Below, piece after piece: positions 56,999 through 64,000 of a DNA stretch of 64,000 bases (the stretch's first letter is position 1; the number at the start of each line of letters is the position of its first letter). Origin of the DNA: an uncultured Rhizobiaceae bacterium (GTDB lineage Bacteria; Pseudomonadota; Alphaproteobacteria; Rhizobiales; Rhizobiaceae); NCBI GenBank assembly GCA_947259295.1, contig CAMYMG010000013.1, positions 1 to 64,000 on the forward strand, in the 5' to 3' direction. The notes below the pieces were generated by a model that saw only the letters and a program-made list of their open reading frames with translations, made no database searches and had not been told where the DNA came from. The translations under genes and the position numbers were made by a program.

Positions 56999-57266
56999 GC
57001 GACGGCGCCAGCAAGGCCGGGAGTGTGAAGCCTCCTGGCCCCGCTTGAGATCTCCGGAACCGATTGGACGATGGCCAGGCGCCGCGGCCCAGCATCGTCC
57101 CTTCGTCCCGGGGCAGGCGGGCGCCCGGGGCAAGCGCGCGAACCGAATGCCGGGGGCAAGCCTCGCGCGGGCCGCGAGCGGTTACGGCCGGTCGCCCAAA
57201 AAATCCCGAGCGGCGTAGTGATGATGACCAAGGTCATCGAACCCACGCCGGTGTCGGAATCGGACG

Positions 57267-58340
57267 CTAGGAGCCCCCGAGCAGCTTGATGCGATCGGTG
57301 ACGTCGCGGTCGCTGGCGAAGCCGTCATCCTCGCGCAGGCGTTGGCCGAGCAGTTTCACCATCACCGGATTGTCGGCGAACTTGGTGTGGTTGAAACTGT
57401 CGGCGCCCTTGGTCTTGGACAGGTCGACGACGATGACGCCATAGTCGGCGAGATCCGCCGCGTTCTTGTAGTCGCCGAGCCGCGGCTTGTTGCCGGCAAG
57501 AATGCCGGACAGCTTCAGCGCCCGGTCGTCTGACGACAGCAGCAGGAAGAACGGCTTGTCGGGCTTGCCGTACTGGCGCATCTGGCTCTTGAACACGTCG
57601 ACATCGATGTCGGGCGAAGCAAGCACGACGTCGCCGAGCTTGCCGCCGAGATTGCGGTCGCCGCGTATGGCGAGCTGCCGCAGCGCCTCCATCGTCACCC
57701 ATGTGCCCATCGAGTGAGCCACGATGTCGATGCGCCGCGCGCCGGACTGCGCCAGCACGCGAAGCGTCACCTCGAGCTGGTCGCGGGCGATGCTGGCGCT
57801 TTCGCGGTCGTAGACATAGTCGGTGGAGCTGCCGCCCGAGGCCCACGAGAACAGCACTGGCGTGCCGCCATAAGCGGAGTCGTGCGCGATCTGCGTCATG
57901 CGGTAGACCGCGTCGTCGAAGGCGGTGTTGTAGCCGTGGATGAAGATCATCGCGCGTCCGCCGCGGGCGGCGATGTCGGCGCTGAGCGCGCTCGAGAACT
58001 CCGGCTGAGTGTCGTAGGCGACAACGTCGGTGGCGGTAAAGAACTGCAGCGGATCGTCCGGCTTGCCCGGCTTGTGGCGTTCGATCTGGCCCGTCTTGTG
58101 TACTTTCGGCACGGTGACGTTGACGCGCGCGAAATTCAGCACCGACGAGCGCGAGTTGTCGAACACCTTGCCGGTGTTCTTGGCATAGTCGCGTGTCGTT
58201 GCGACAAAAATGCTGTGGTTGCCCGCGATGTCGGTAGGCGAGACCTGTACCGACGACGTGCCGAGCATGTCGGCAGGCTGCGTGATGCAGCCTGTCAGCA
58301 CAAGACCCAGCAATACGACGATAAACCTGTTCTTCAACAC
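57267..58340 (-). CDS. Lipoprotein alpha/beta hydrolase (DUF900)
   Basis: A 357-residue protein with a lipoprotein signal ending LTGC (Cys18), then an alpha/beta hydrolase domain with the oxyanion region IFIHGYNTAFDDAVYRMTQI near residue 132 and the nucleophile elbow IVAHSMGTWV near 207. This layout is the DUF900 family, common in Rhizobiales; substrates are unknown. The 268 bases between it and the transpeptidase hold a GGCCGGGAG/CTCCTGGCC stem near 57017-57041 and no gene. Confidence 0.88.
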   Translation of the reverse strand: MLKNRFIVVLLGLVLTGCITQPADMLGTSSVQVSPTDIAGNHSIFVATTRDYAKNTGKVFDNSRSSVLNFARVNVTVPKVHKTGQIERHKPGKPDDPLQFFTATDVVAYDTQPEFSSALSADIAARGGRAMIFIHGYNTAFDDAVYRMTQIAHDSAYGGTPVLFSWASGGSSTDYVYDRESASIARDQLEVTLRVLAQSGARRIDIVAHSMGTWVTMEALRQLAIRGDRNLGGKLGDVVLASPDIDVDVFKSQMRQYGKPDKPFFLLLSSDDRALKLSGILAGNKPRLGDYKNAADLADYGVIVVDLSKTKGADSFNHTKFADNPVMVKLLGQRLREDDGFASDRDVTDRIKLLGGS

Positions 58341-58648
58341 TCTTGACTGCTCTCCGGCCGTTCGGCCCCAATTTTAGGTGGAGACTTCCCGGACAGGTTG
58401 AACAAGGCATAAGAATGGCGGACCGCTCCGAAATGCCCCTATCGGCCCGATACGGCATCGCAGTGTTGCGCGAAAGCCAGATCGGCGGCAGGCAAGACGA
58501 GATGTTCCAGCAGGACAGGAGAGCCTGCGAGAGCGCGACGATGGCGTACTCGTGTTGGCAGGGCGGTGGCTTCGTACTGGCGGATATGCGATAGGCCGAG
58601 CAACAGGCAAACAGGGCCGGAGGCGGACCGGTTTCGGGAGATTTGACG
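58341..58648. other. Gap with one unsupported small reading frame
   Basis: This 308-base gap lies between divergent genes. It contains a 60-codon frame from ATG 58415 (MADRSEMPLSARYGIAVLRE at the start) preceded by AAGG, ending at 58594. I do not recognise it, and nothing else supports it. Promoters of the flanking genes must lie here, but no clear hexamers stand out. Confidence 0.3.
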
Positions 58649-59905
58649 ATGGCGAGCTTTTCCGACCGGGTGGTGATCGCCGCCACTGCCGTGCGGGCGC
58701 TGTTTGCAGAAACGCCTCTCCAGGAGAACGACTACCTGTCGAAGAAGACAGGTGCGCGGATCCTGTTGAAGCGGGAGGACCTGACGCCGGTTCGCTCCTA
58801 CAAGATCCGCGGCGCCTTCAACTTTTTCCGCAAGGCGCTTGCCGCCGGCAACAACGCGGAACTCTTCGTCTGCGCCTCGGCCGGCAACCACGCGCAGGGC
58901 TTCGCCTTCGTCTGCCGCCATTTCGGCAAGAAGGGCGTGGTGTTCATGCCGGTGACGACGCCGCAGCAGAAGATCGACAAGACGCGGCTCTTTGGCGGCG
59001 AGTTCGTCGAGATCAGGCTGCACGGCGACTTCTTCGACGAGTGCTATCGCGCCGCCCAAACCTTCTCCGAATCGACCGGCGCCCACATGGTGCCGCCCTT
59101 CGACCACCGCGACATCATCGAGGGCCAGGCGACGGTCGGCAACGAGATCCTCGACCAGATGCCAGACGGACGTGCCCCCGACATGGTCGTGCTGCCGGTC
59201 GGCGGCGGCGGTCTTGCCGCCGGCGTGACTCACTACTTTCGAGAGCGCGGGCACGACACGCGCTTCGTCTTCTGTGAACCGGCCGGGGCCCCGAGTCTCG
59301 GCATGAGCCTTGGCGCTGGCCGCCGGGTGAAGCTCGAGGCGGTCGACAATTTCGTCGACGGCGCGGCAGTCGGCGAAATAGGTCGCGAACCGTTCAAGCA
59401 CCTCAAGGATTTTCCTGCCGAGTCGGTAAAGCTCATTCCGGAAAACCGGCTCTGCGCAACGATGATCGAGATGCTGAACGTTGAGGGCGTGGTGCTGGAG
59501 CCTGCCGGTGCGCTCGCGATCGATGCCCTCAAGGATTTCTCGAAGAAGGAGTTGAAGGGCAAGACGATCGTCTGCGTCGTCTCGGGCGGCAACTTCGACT
59601 TCGAGCGGCTGCCCGATGTCAAGGAACGGGCCCTGCGCTTCGAGGGGCTGAAGAAGTACTTCGTCTTCCGCTTCCCGCAACGGCCCGGTGCGCTGCGCGA
59701 CTTTCTCGATCTTCTCGGGCCCGATGACGACATCGCCCGCTTCGAGTATCTCAAGAAATCGGCGCGGAACTTCGGCTCGGTGCTGATCGGCATCGAGACC
59801 AAGGACCGCAAGAATTTTAAGGTGCTGGCGGAGCGTTTCGACGCGGCCGGCTGGGCCTACCAGGACATCACGGACAATGAGACGATAGCCGGGTTGGTGA
59901 TTTGA
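58649..59905 (+). CDS. ilvA: Threonine dehydratase (threonine ammonia-lyase)
   Basis: A 418-residue PLP enzyme converting threonine to 2-oxobutanoate, first step to isoleucine. The PLP lysine is Lys52 in SYKIRGAF, SAGNHAQGFA lies near 75, and the phosphate-binding glycine loop VGGGGLAAG near 187. A single ACT-like regulatory domain (about residues 330-418, with VFRFPQRPGALRDFLDLLGP) marks the one-domain biosynthetic type. ATG 58649 has GGGAG eight bases upstream. Its stop overlaps the TTG start of the DUF1697 remnant. Confidence 0.93.
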   Translation: MASFSDRVVIAATAVRALFAETPLQENDYLSKKTGARILLKREDLTPVRSYKIRGAFNFFRKALAAGNNAELFVCASAGNHAQGFAFVCRHFGKKGVVFMPVTTPQQKIDKTRLFGGEFVEIRLHGDFFDECYRAAQTFSESTGAHMVPPFDHRDIIEGQATVGNEILDQMPDGRAPDMVVLPVGGGGLAAGVTHYFRERGHDTRFVFCEPAGAPSLGMSLGAGRRVKLEAVDNFVDGAAVGEIGREPFKHLKDFPAESVKLIPENRLCATMIEMLNVEGVVLEPAGALAIDALKDFSKKELKGKTIVCVVSGGNFDFERLPDVKERALRFEGLKKYFVFRFPQRPGALRDFLDLLGPDDDIARFEYLKKSARNFGSVLIGIETKDRKNFKVLAERFDAAGWAYQDITDNETIAGLVI

Positions 59906-60438
59906 CGGAGACGGTCTTCATCGTGCTGTTTCGCGGTGTCGGCGGCGCAACGCAACTGCCGACGAAACCGCTGCGGGAGGCGCTCGCGCAGGCTGGCTTC
60001 GGTGCTGTCAAGAACTACATCAACAGCGGCAATGCCGTCCTCTTGTCCGGACAGACCGCTGCCGAGACTGTCGCCGAGATCGCGGCAATCGCGAAATAGA
60101 AGTTCGGTTTCGACAAGGAGATCATGATCGTCAGCCGGGAAGACTGGGCGCGGTTGATAAAGCGCAATCCTTTTCCGGAGGCCGTCAGCGAGCCGACATC
60201 GCTGCACGCCTTCGTGCTGACCGACAAGCCGGCCAAGGAGAGCATCGCCGCGCTCGAAGCGCGCACGACGGGTCGGGAAAGGATCGTTGTCGACGGAAGG
60301 ACGCTTTACTTCCAAGCGCCGGATGGCTTCGGCCGGTCCAGGCTGCCGCCCGCCATCGACCGGACTCTGAAAGTCGTCTCCACGGCGCGCAACTGGCGCA
60401 CCGTGGAGGCTCTGATGGGGATAGCCGACGAAATCTGA
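59902..60438 (+). pseudogene. DUF1697 protein interrupted by an in-frame amber codon
   Basis: One reading frame runs from TTG 59902 to 60438 with a single internal TAG at 60097-60099. The first part (FIVLFRGVGGATQLPTKPLR and GFGAVKNYINSGNAVL) and the second (KFGFDKEIMIVSREDWARLI, NPFPEA, and DRTLKVVSTARNWRTVEAL) match the start and end of DUF1697, a family of unknown function. Together they give about 178 residues, the normal length. The rest of the frame is intact, so this is a fresh nonsense mutation, a sequencing error, or a suppressed codon. Confidence 0.82.
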
Positions 60439-60442
60439 CTTC

Positions 60443-60883
60443 TTACCAGCTTCCGGTGTTGGCCATCGAGGCCCAGGGCTCTTCCTTCGGCAGGGCCGGC
60501 CCCTTCTGCAGCAGCTCGATCGAGATGTTGTCGGGCGACTTGATGAAGGCCATGTTGCCGTCGCGGGGCGGACGGTTGATCGTGACCCCCTTGTCCATCA
60601 GGCGCTGGCAGGTTTCGTAGATGTTGTCGACCTCGTAGGCGAGATGGCCGAAATTGCGGCCGCCAGTGTAGTTTTCCGGATCCCAGTTGTAGGTCAATTC
60701 GACCAGCGGCGCCTTCATGTCGGTCGCGCCGCGTTCGTCTTCGGAAGCCGCCAGGAAGATCAGCGTGTAGCGGCCCTTCTCGTTTTCGCTGCGCCGCACC
60801 TCCTTCATGCCGAGCTTGTCGACGTAGAAATCGAGAGACGCGTCGATGTCGGTGATGCGGACCATGGTGTGAAGATAGCGCAT
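60443..60883 (-). CDS. gloA: Lactoylglutathione lyase (glyoxalase I)
   Basis: A 146-residue metalloenzyme that isomerises the hemithioacetal of methylglyoxal and glutathione. Metal ligands are visible at His5, Glu62 (VELTYNW), His80 (FGHLAYEV) and Glu123 (SIELLQ), matching the enterobacterial GloA pattern. ATG 60883 fits family N termini ([10 protein letters not shown]); the frame runs 22 codons further. Convergent with the DUF1697 remnant. Confidence 0.94.
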   Translation of the reverse strand: MRYLHTMVRITDIDASLDFYVDKLGMKEVRRSENEKGRYTLIFLAASEDERGATDMKAPLVELTYNWDPENYTGGRNFGHLAYEVDNIYETCQRLMDKGVTINRPPRDGNMAFIKSPDNISIELLQKGPALPKEEPWASMANTGSW

Positions 60884-61102
60884 AATGATTCCCTGTCTTT
60901 TGTTGTTGTCTGAACATATGGGCCGGCAAGCAGGCACGGCAACCTGCAAATCGTCGGCCGTGATGGCAAGCTAAAGATCAGATCCAGTATTGTCTGGGCA
61001 TATGTGAAAAAAGCCCGGCCCGGCCCTTGCGCTTCTGCTTCCGCGCGGTGTTAATCTTGGTGGCAGAATCAGCGGTGGTAGTCGACGACAGGGGGCGTTC
61101 TA

Positions 61103-61699
61103 ATGGGGGATAAGGCCTCTTTGAGGGGGCAGGGTGAGGCCACGAATGAGAACCGGACCGGCGTCGAAAGCGACGCGTCGACGGGGGTAGTCGAAGTTTC
61201 AGGTTCTATAAAGTGGTTTGACGTGGCGAAGGGGTACGGGTTCATCCTACCCGATGGCGGGGAGATGGGAGATGTTCTCATTCACGTCACTTGTCTCAGG
61301 CGCGACGGGTTTCACACGGCTCTCGAAGGATCTCGCATCGTTTGCCTCGTCAAGCAGGGCGAACGCGGACTGCAGGCGTTCAGCGTCATCTCGATGGACA
61401 ATTCGACGGCGGTGCATCCTGCGGAAATGCAGGAACAGCGCACCCATGTCGTCGTATCGCCCGAGAGCGGGCTGGAGCGCGCTCTGGTCAAGTGGTTCAA
61501 CCGCACCAAGGGCTTCGGCTTCCTGACGCGCGGTGAGGGCACGGAGGACATTTTCGTGCACATGGAAACGCTGCGCCGCTACGGCCTGACCGAACTGCGT
61601 CCGGGGCAGGTGGTGCTGGTCAGGTTCGGCCGTGGCGACAAGGGCCTTATGGCTGCCGAAATTCATCCCGATATCGGTACCCTGCCTGTCTCGCACTAG
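61103..61699 (+). CDS. Cold-shock protein with two cold-shock domains
   Basis: A 198-residue protein with two CSDs: residues about 33-98 ([25 protein letters not shown]) and about 127-190 ([31 protein letters not shown]). Each has RNP1 (KGYGFI, KGFGFL) and RNP2 (VLIHV, IFVHM) motifs for single-stranded nucleic acid. Double-CSD proteins are typical of Rhizobiales. The N-terminal 30 residues are polar and probably disordered. Confidence 0.93.
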   Translation: MGDKASLRGQGEATNENRTGVESDASTGVVEVSGSIKWFDVAKGYGFILPDGGEMGDVLIHVTCLRRDGFHTALEGSRIVCLVKQGERGLQAFSVISMDNSTAVHPAEMQEQRTHVVVSPESGLERALVKWFNRTKGFGFLTRGEGTEDIFVHMETLRRYGLTELRPGQVVLVRFGRGDKGLMAAEIHPDIGTLPVSH

Positions 61700-61722
61700 G
61701 CCGACCGGCCAGGGGTATCTCG

Positions 61723-62238
61723 ATGTTGCGTAAGTCTTTGCTGGCGCTTGCCGCCATCGCCGCAATCCTGGGCGGCCTCAACTATTTTCTCCATCTCCCG
61801 CAATCATCCATCGCGGCCAGCCAGGCCATGCGCCTGCCGGTCGACCCGGCGCCGCTCGTCGTCACGACGTCGACGGGGGAACACGCGTTCCAGATCGAGA
61901 TAGCCGACGACTCGAGCGAACGCTCAGCCGGGCTGATGTTCCGCGAGACCATGGACGACGACCACGGCATGCTGTTCGTCTTCGAACAGTCGAGGCCGGT
62001 GAGTTTCTGGATGCGGAACACGCCGATGCCGCTCGACCTTGTGTTCATCGATGCAAACGGCGCGGTTCGCGACATACTGCCTGGAGAACCTTTCTCGGAA
62101 ACGCCGATAGGCCCGGCAGCGCCGGTGAAGTTCGTGCTTGAACTGAAGCGTGGCATGGCCGACATGGCGGGCATCAAGCCTGGCGACGCCGTGCGGCATC
62201 CGGCGATCGGGGTCGCCGGATCGCAAGATCCGGGCTAG
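61723..62238 (+). CDS. DUF192 protein with N-terminal export signal
   Basis: A 171-residue protein with an N-terminal hydrophobic segment (about residues 5-24) and a DUF192 domain from about 45: RSAGLMFRETMDDDHGMLFV, SFWMRNTPMPLDLVFID and VKFVLELKRG. Function is unknown; probably periplasmic. It follows the cold-shock gene by 23 bases and may share its transcript. Confidence 0.9.
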   Translation: MLRKSLLALAAIAAILGGLNYFLHLPQSSIAASQAMRLPVDPAPLVVTTSTGEHAFQIEIADDSSERSAGLMFRETMDDDHGMLFVFEQSRPVSFWMRNTPMPLDLVFIDANGAVRDILPGEPFSETPIGPAAPVKFVLELKRGMADMAGIKPGDAVRHPAIGVAGSQDPG

Positions 62239-62273
62239 TCCTGGTTTCGATACTGAGAGGGATTGCCGGCTCC

Positions 62274-63047
62274 ATGCAGTTTTTCGAGCATGAAGGTTTC
62301 AGACTCGCGTTCATCGACCAGAATGACGACCAGGGCGGTGAGCCGATCCTGCTGATTCACGGGTTCGCCTCGAATCACATCGTCAACTGGGTGTCGACCG
62401 GGTGGGTCCGGACGCTGACCGACGCCGGCCATCGCGTCATAGCCTTCGACAATCGCGGCCACGGCCAATCCTCCGGCAGCTACGATGCCGCGGACTACAC
62501 GCCGCACAAGATGGCCGGCGACGCCGCGGCGCTGCTGCGCCATCTCGGCATCGGCAAGGCTCACGTGATGGGCTACTCCATGGGCGCCCGCATTGGTGCC
62601 TTCCTGGCGCTGGCCGAGCCCGCGATGGTTGCCTCGCTGGTCTTCGGCGGGCTGGGGATAGGCATGGTCGACGGGGTGGGGGAGTGGGACGAGATCGCCG
62701 AAGCGCTGCTGGCGGAGGATCCGGCAAGCATCGAAACGGCGCGCGGCAAGATGTTCAGGACATTCGCCGACCAGACCAGGAGCGACCGCCGGGCGCTGGC
62801 AGCCTGCATAGCCACGTCGCGCGAGCTGCTCAGCCCGTCGGACGTCGGCGGCATCACGCAGCCGACGCTGGTCGCCGTCGGCACCAAGGACGAGATCGCC
62901 GGATCGCCCGATGCACTGGCGCGCCTCATGCCGGCTGGGGAAAGCTTTGCCATCGAGGGGCGTGACCACATGCTGGCGGTCGGCGACCGGACCTTCAAGC
63001 AAAGGGTGATTGAGTTTCTCGCCGACCACCCGGTCGGCGATTCGTGA
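62274..63047 (+). CDS. Alpha/beta hydrolase
   Basis: A 257-residue cytoplasmic hydrolase with the oxyanion motif LIHGFASNH, nucleophile Ser102 in GYSMGARIG, and a likely catalytic His in EGRDHMLAVGD near the C terminus; the Asp is probably in VGTKDEIAG. The substrate cannot be inferred. It starts 35 bases after the DUF192 gene on the same strand. Confidence 0.9.
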   Translation: MQFFEHEGFRLAFIDQNDDQGGEPILLIHGFASNHIVNWVSTGWVRTLTDAGHRVIAFDNRGHGQSSGSYDAADYTPHKMAGDAAALLRHLGIGKAHVMGYSMGARIGAFLALAEPAMVASLVFGGLGIGMVDGVGEWDEIAEALLAEDPASIETARGKMFRTFADQTRSDRRALAACIATSRELLSPSDVGGITQPTLVAVGTKDEIAGSPDALARLMPAGESFAIEGRDHMLAVGDRTFKQRVIEFLADHPVGDS

Positions 63048-63202
63048 TCGCTTTTCCCGCATCTGTCCGCAGTCTGTTCAAAAGCGCTTCCATCACGGAA
63101 ATTTCACACAAACGTGAGGAAACGAAATCCGATCGCGTCGCCACGCCTTGACGCCCATTTCGCCGCAACCTATTGAAGCCGCTGTTACGTCCGAAGCGGC
63201 GA

Positions 63203-63276
63203 GGCCTCGTGGCGGAGTGGTTACGCAGAGGACTGCAAATCCTTGCACCCCGGTTCGATTCCGGGCGAGGCCTCCA
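63203..63276 (+). tRNA. tRNA-Cys (anticodon GCA)
   Basis: A 74-base tRNA with acceptor GGCCTCG/CGAGGCC, D arm TGGCGGAGTGGTTACGCA, anticodon arm with GACTGCAAATC (anticodon GCA), T arm CCCGGTTCGATTCCGGG and encoded CCA. Confidence 0.96.
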
Positions 63277-63355
63277 ATTCGCGCATTGTGCCAATGCCCC
63301 GGCGTGGTAGCGTATCAACGAAGCGCGCGGCGCGCATGAAACTGGCCAGGCGATG

Positions 63356-64000
63356 ATGGATACCGATTTCTCCGAACAACGCGTCAAGATGGTCGATGGT
63401 CAGATCCGCACGACCGACGTGACGAGCGCACCCGTTCTGGCGGCGATGCTGGCAGTCCCCCGCGAGCTCTTCGTGCCACGGTCGCGAATCAATCTTGCCT
63501 ATATCGACGAGAACATCCTGGTTTCCGGCGAGCGCGGCAGCGGCGCGCGCTACCTCATGCAGCCGTCGCCGTTTGCGAAACTTGTTCAACTCGCGGAAAT
63601 TTCTCCCGACGACAACGTCCTCGACGTCGGTCCGGGTACCGGCTATTCGGCCGCCGTCCTGTCCAGGATCGCGAAGTCGGTCGTCGCTCTGGAAAGTGAT
63701 CCGGCGCTCGCCGACGAGGCCGCTTCCGCTCTCGCTGCGGCCGGCTGCGACAATGTAACCCTTGTTCGGGGCGCGCTTGCCGAGGGGCACCCGCCAAGAG
63801 CCCCATTTGACGTGATCTTCATCGGCGGCAGTGTCGAAGAAGTACCCGATGCATTGACGAAGCAGTTGTCCGAAGGCGGACGGCTCGTCGTTGTCGAAGG
63901 CAGCGGAAATGCCGGTGTCGCGCGGATCTATGTAAAGTCGAGCGGTTCGGTTACTGGGCGGCGTGCCTTCAATGCGGCAGTAAAGCCACTGCCCGGCTTC
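63356..64000 (+). CDS. Protein-L-isoaspartate O-methyltransferase-like protein (partial)
   Basis: 215 codons to the window edge: MDTDFSEQRVKMVDGQIRTT, then YLMQPSPFAKLVQLAEI, the SAM-binding motif I VLDVGPGTGYSAAVL, and FIGGSVEEVPDAL. It matches PCMT-family proteins of about 218 residues, so only a few residues are missing. These enzymes methylate isoaspartyl residues in damaged proteins, although the GGS in place of the usual GA(A) motif may signal a divergent rhizobial group. ATG 63356 has CAGG five bases upstream; ATG 63353 is an alternative. Confidence 0.88.
   Translation, partial: MDTDFSEQRVKMVDGQIRTTDVTSAPVLAAMLAVPRELFVPRSRINLAYIDENILVSGERGSGARYLMQPSPFAKLVQLAEISPDDNVLDVGPGTGYSAAVLSRIAKSVVALESDPALADEAASALAAAGCDNVTLVRGALAEGHPPRAPFDVIFIGGSVEEVPDALTKQLSEGGRLVVVEGSGNAGVARIYVKSSGSVTGRRAFNAAVKPLPGF

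Noticed and set aside
58415-58594. A 60-codon gene between the DUF900 and ilvA genes
   Set aside because: Weak ribosome site, no recognisable family and no other support; kept only as a note on the gap.

Overview
The window reads as a chromosomal segment of an alphaproteobacterium of the order Rhizobiales, most likely a Mesorhizobium-like Phyllobacteriaceae. Supporting signs are high-GC coding sequence, a eukaryote-type glutamine synthetase II (glnII) divergent from a gstI-like gene, a short-LID adenylate kinase, a B12-dependent ribonucleotide reductase, an ATP12 assembly factor, a DUF1127 protein, a double cold-shock-domain protein and intergenic palindromes of a kind I associate with rhizobia. 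The genus is an inference.

Region 1 (1-14745) is the translation cluster. The 3' end of tuf is followed by S10, L3, L4, L23, L2, S19, L22, S3, L16, L29, S17, L14, L24, L5, S14, S8, L6, L18, S5, L30, L15, secY, adk, S13, S11, rpoA and L17, ending at a UUCG-loop terminator. Several internal gaps hold unrelated long palindromes, and a sigma70-like promoter candidate precedes rpsM.

Region 2 (14771-24424) is mixed housekeeping and accessory material: a GNAT acetyltransferase, a membrane acyltransferase, a Deg-type periplasmic protease, rarA, a DUF930 envelope protein, a TetR regulator divergent from a membrane protein and a peroxiredoxin-like protein that lacks its cysteines, then crcB, an RluA-type pseudouridine synthase and an ATP12 chaperone.

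Region 3 (24482-28308) is a nitrogen-assimilation block: gstI-like gene, glnII, glnA, glnB. Sigma54 -24/-12 elements with exact spacing lie before glnII and glnB, and both have NtrC-like palindromes. One of these palindromes overlaps the predicted gstI promoter, which suggests a reciprocal glnII/gstI switch.

Region 4 (28429-44896) holds NAD(P)HX repair, a lipoprotein lysozyme, a 59-codon YegP-like gene, a DJ-1/PfpI protein, a GIY-YIG protein, two copies of an approximately 170-bp palindromic repeat, nrdJ with tandem NrdR-like boxes, a LysR/GNAT/DUF1127 cluster, a sulfite-oxidase-like molybdoenzyme with a flavin reductase, a Nudix hydrolase, a xanthine phosphoribosyltransferase, a universal stress protein, a CinA-like protein and wrbA.

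Region 5 (44943-54318) holds a cytochrome b561 and catalase-related peroxidase pair, a frameshifted hydrolase, a porin, and a GntR-controlled ABC importer with two different permeases, divergent from a fumarylpyruvate-hydrolase-like gene. It ends at tRNA-Leu(UAA).

Region 6 (54687-64000) holds adenine deaminase, an L,D-transpeptidase, a DUF900 lipoprotein hydrolase, threonine dehydratase, a DUF1697 gene interrupted by an amber codon, glyoxalase I, a double cold-shock protein, a DUF192 protein, a hydrolase, tRNA-Cys(GCA) and a truncated protein-L-isoaspartate methyltransferase.

I saw no prophage, insertion sequence, CRISPR array or obvious novel defence island. The most interesting content is regulatory architecture and broken or degenerate members of known families.
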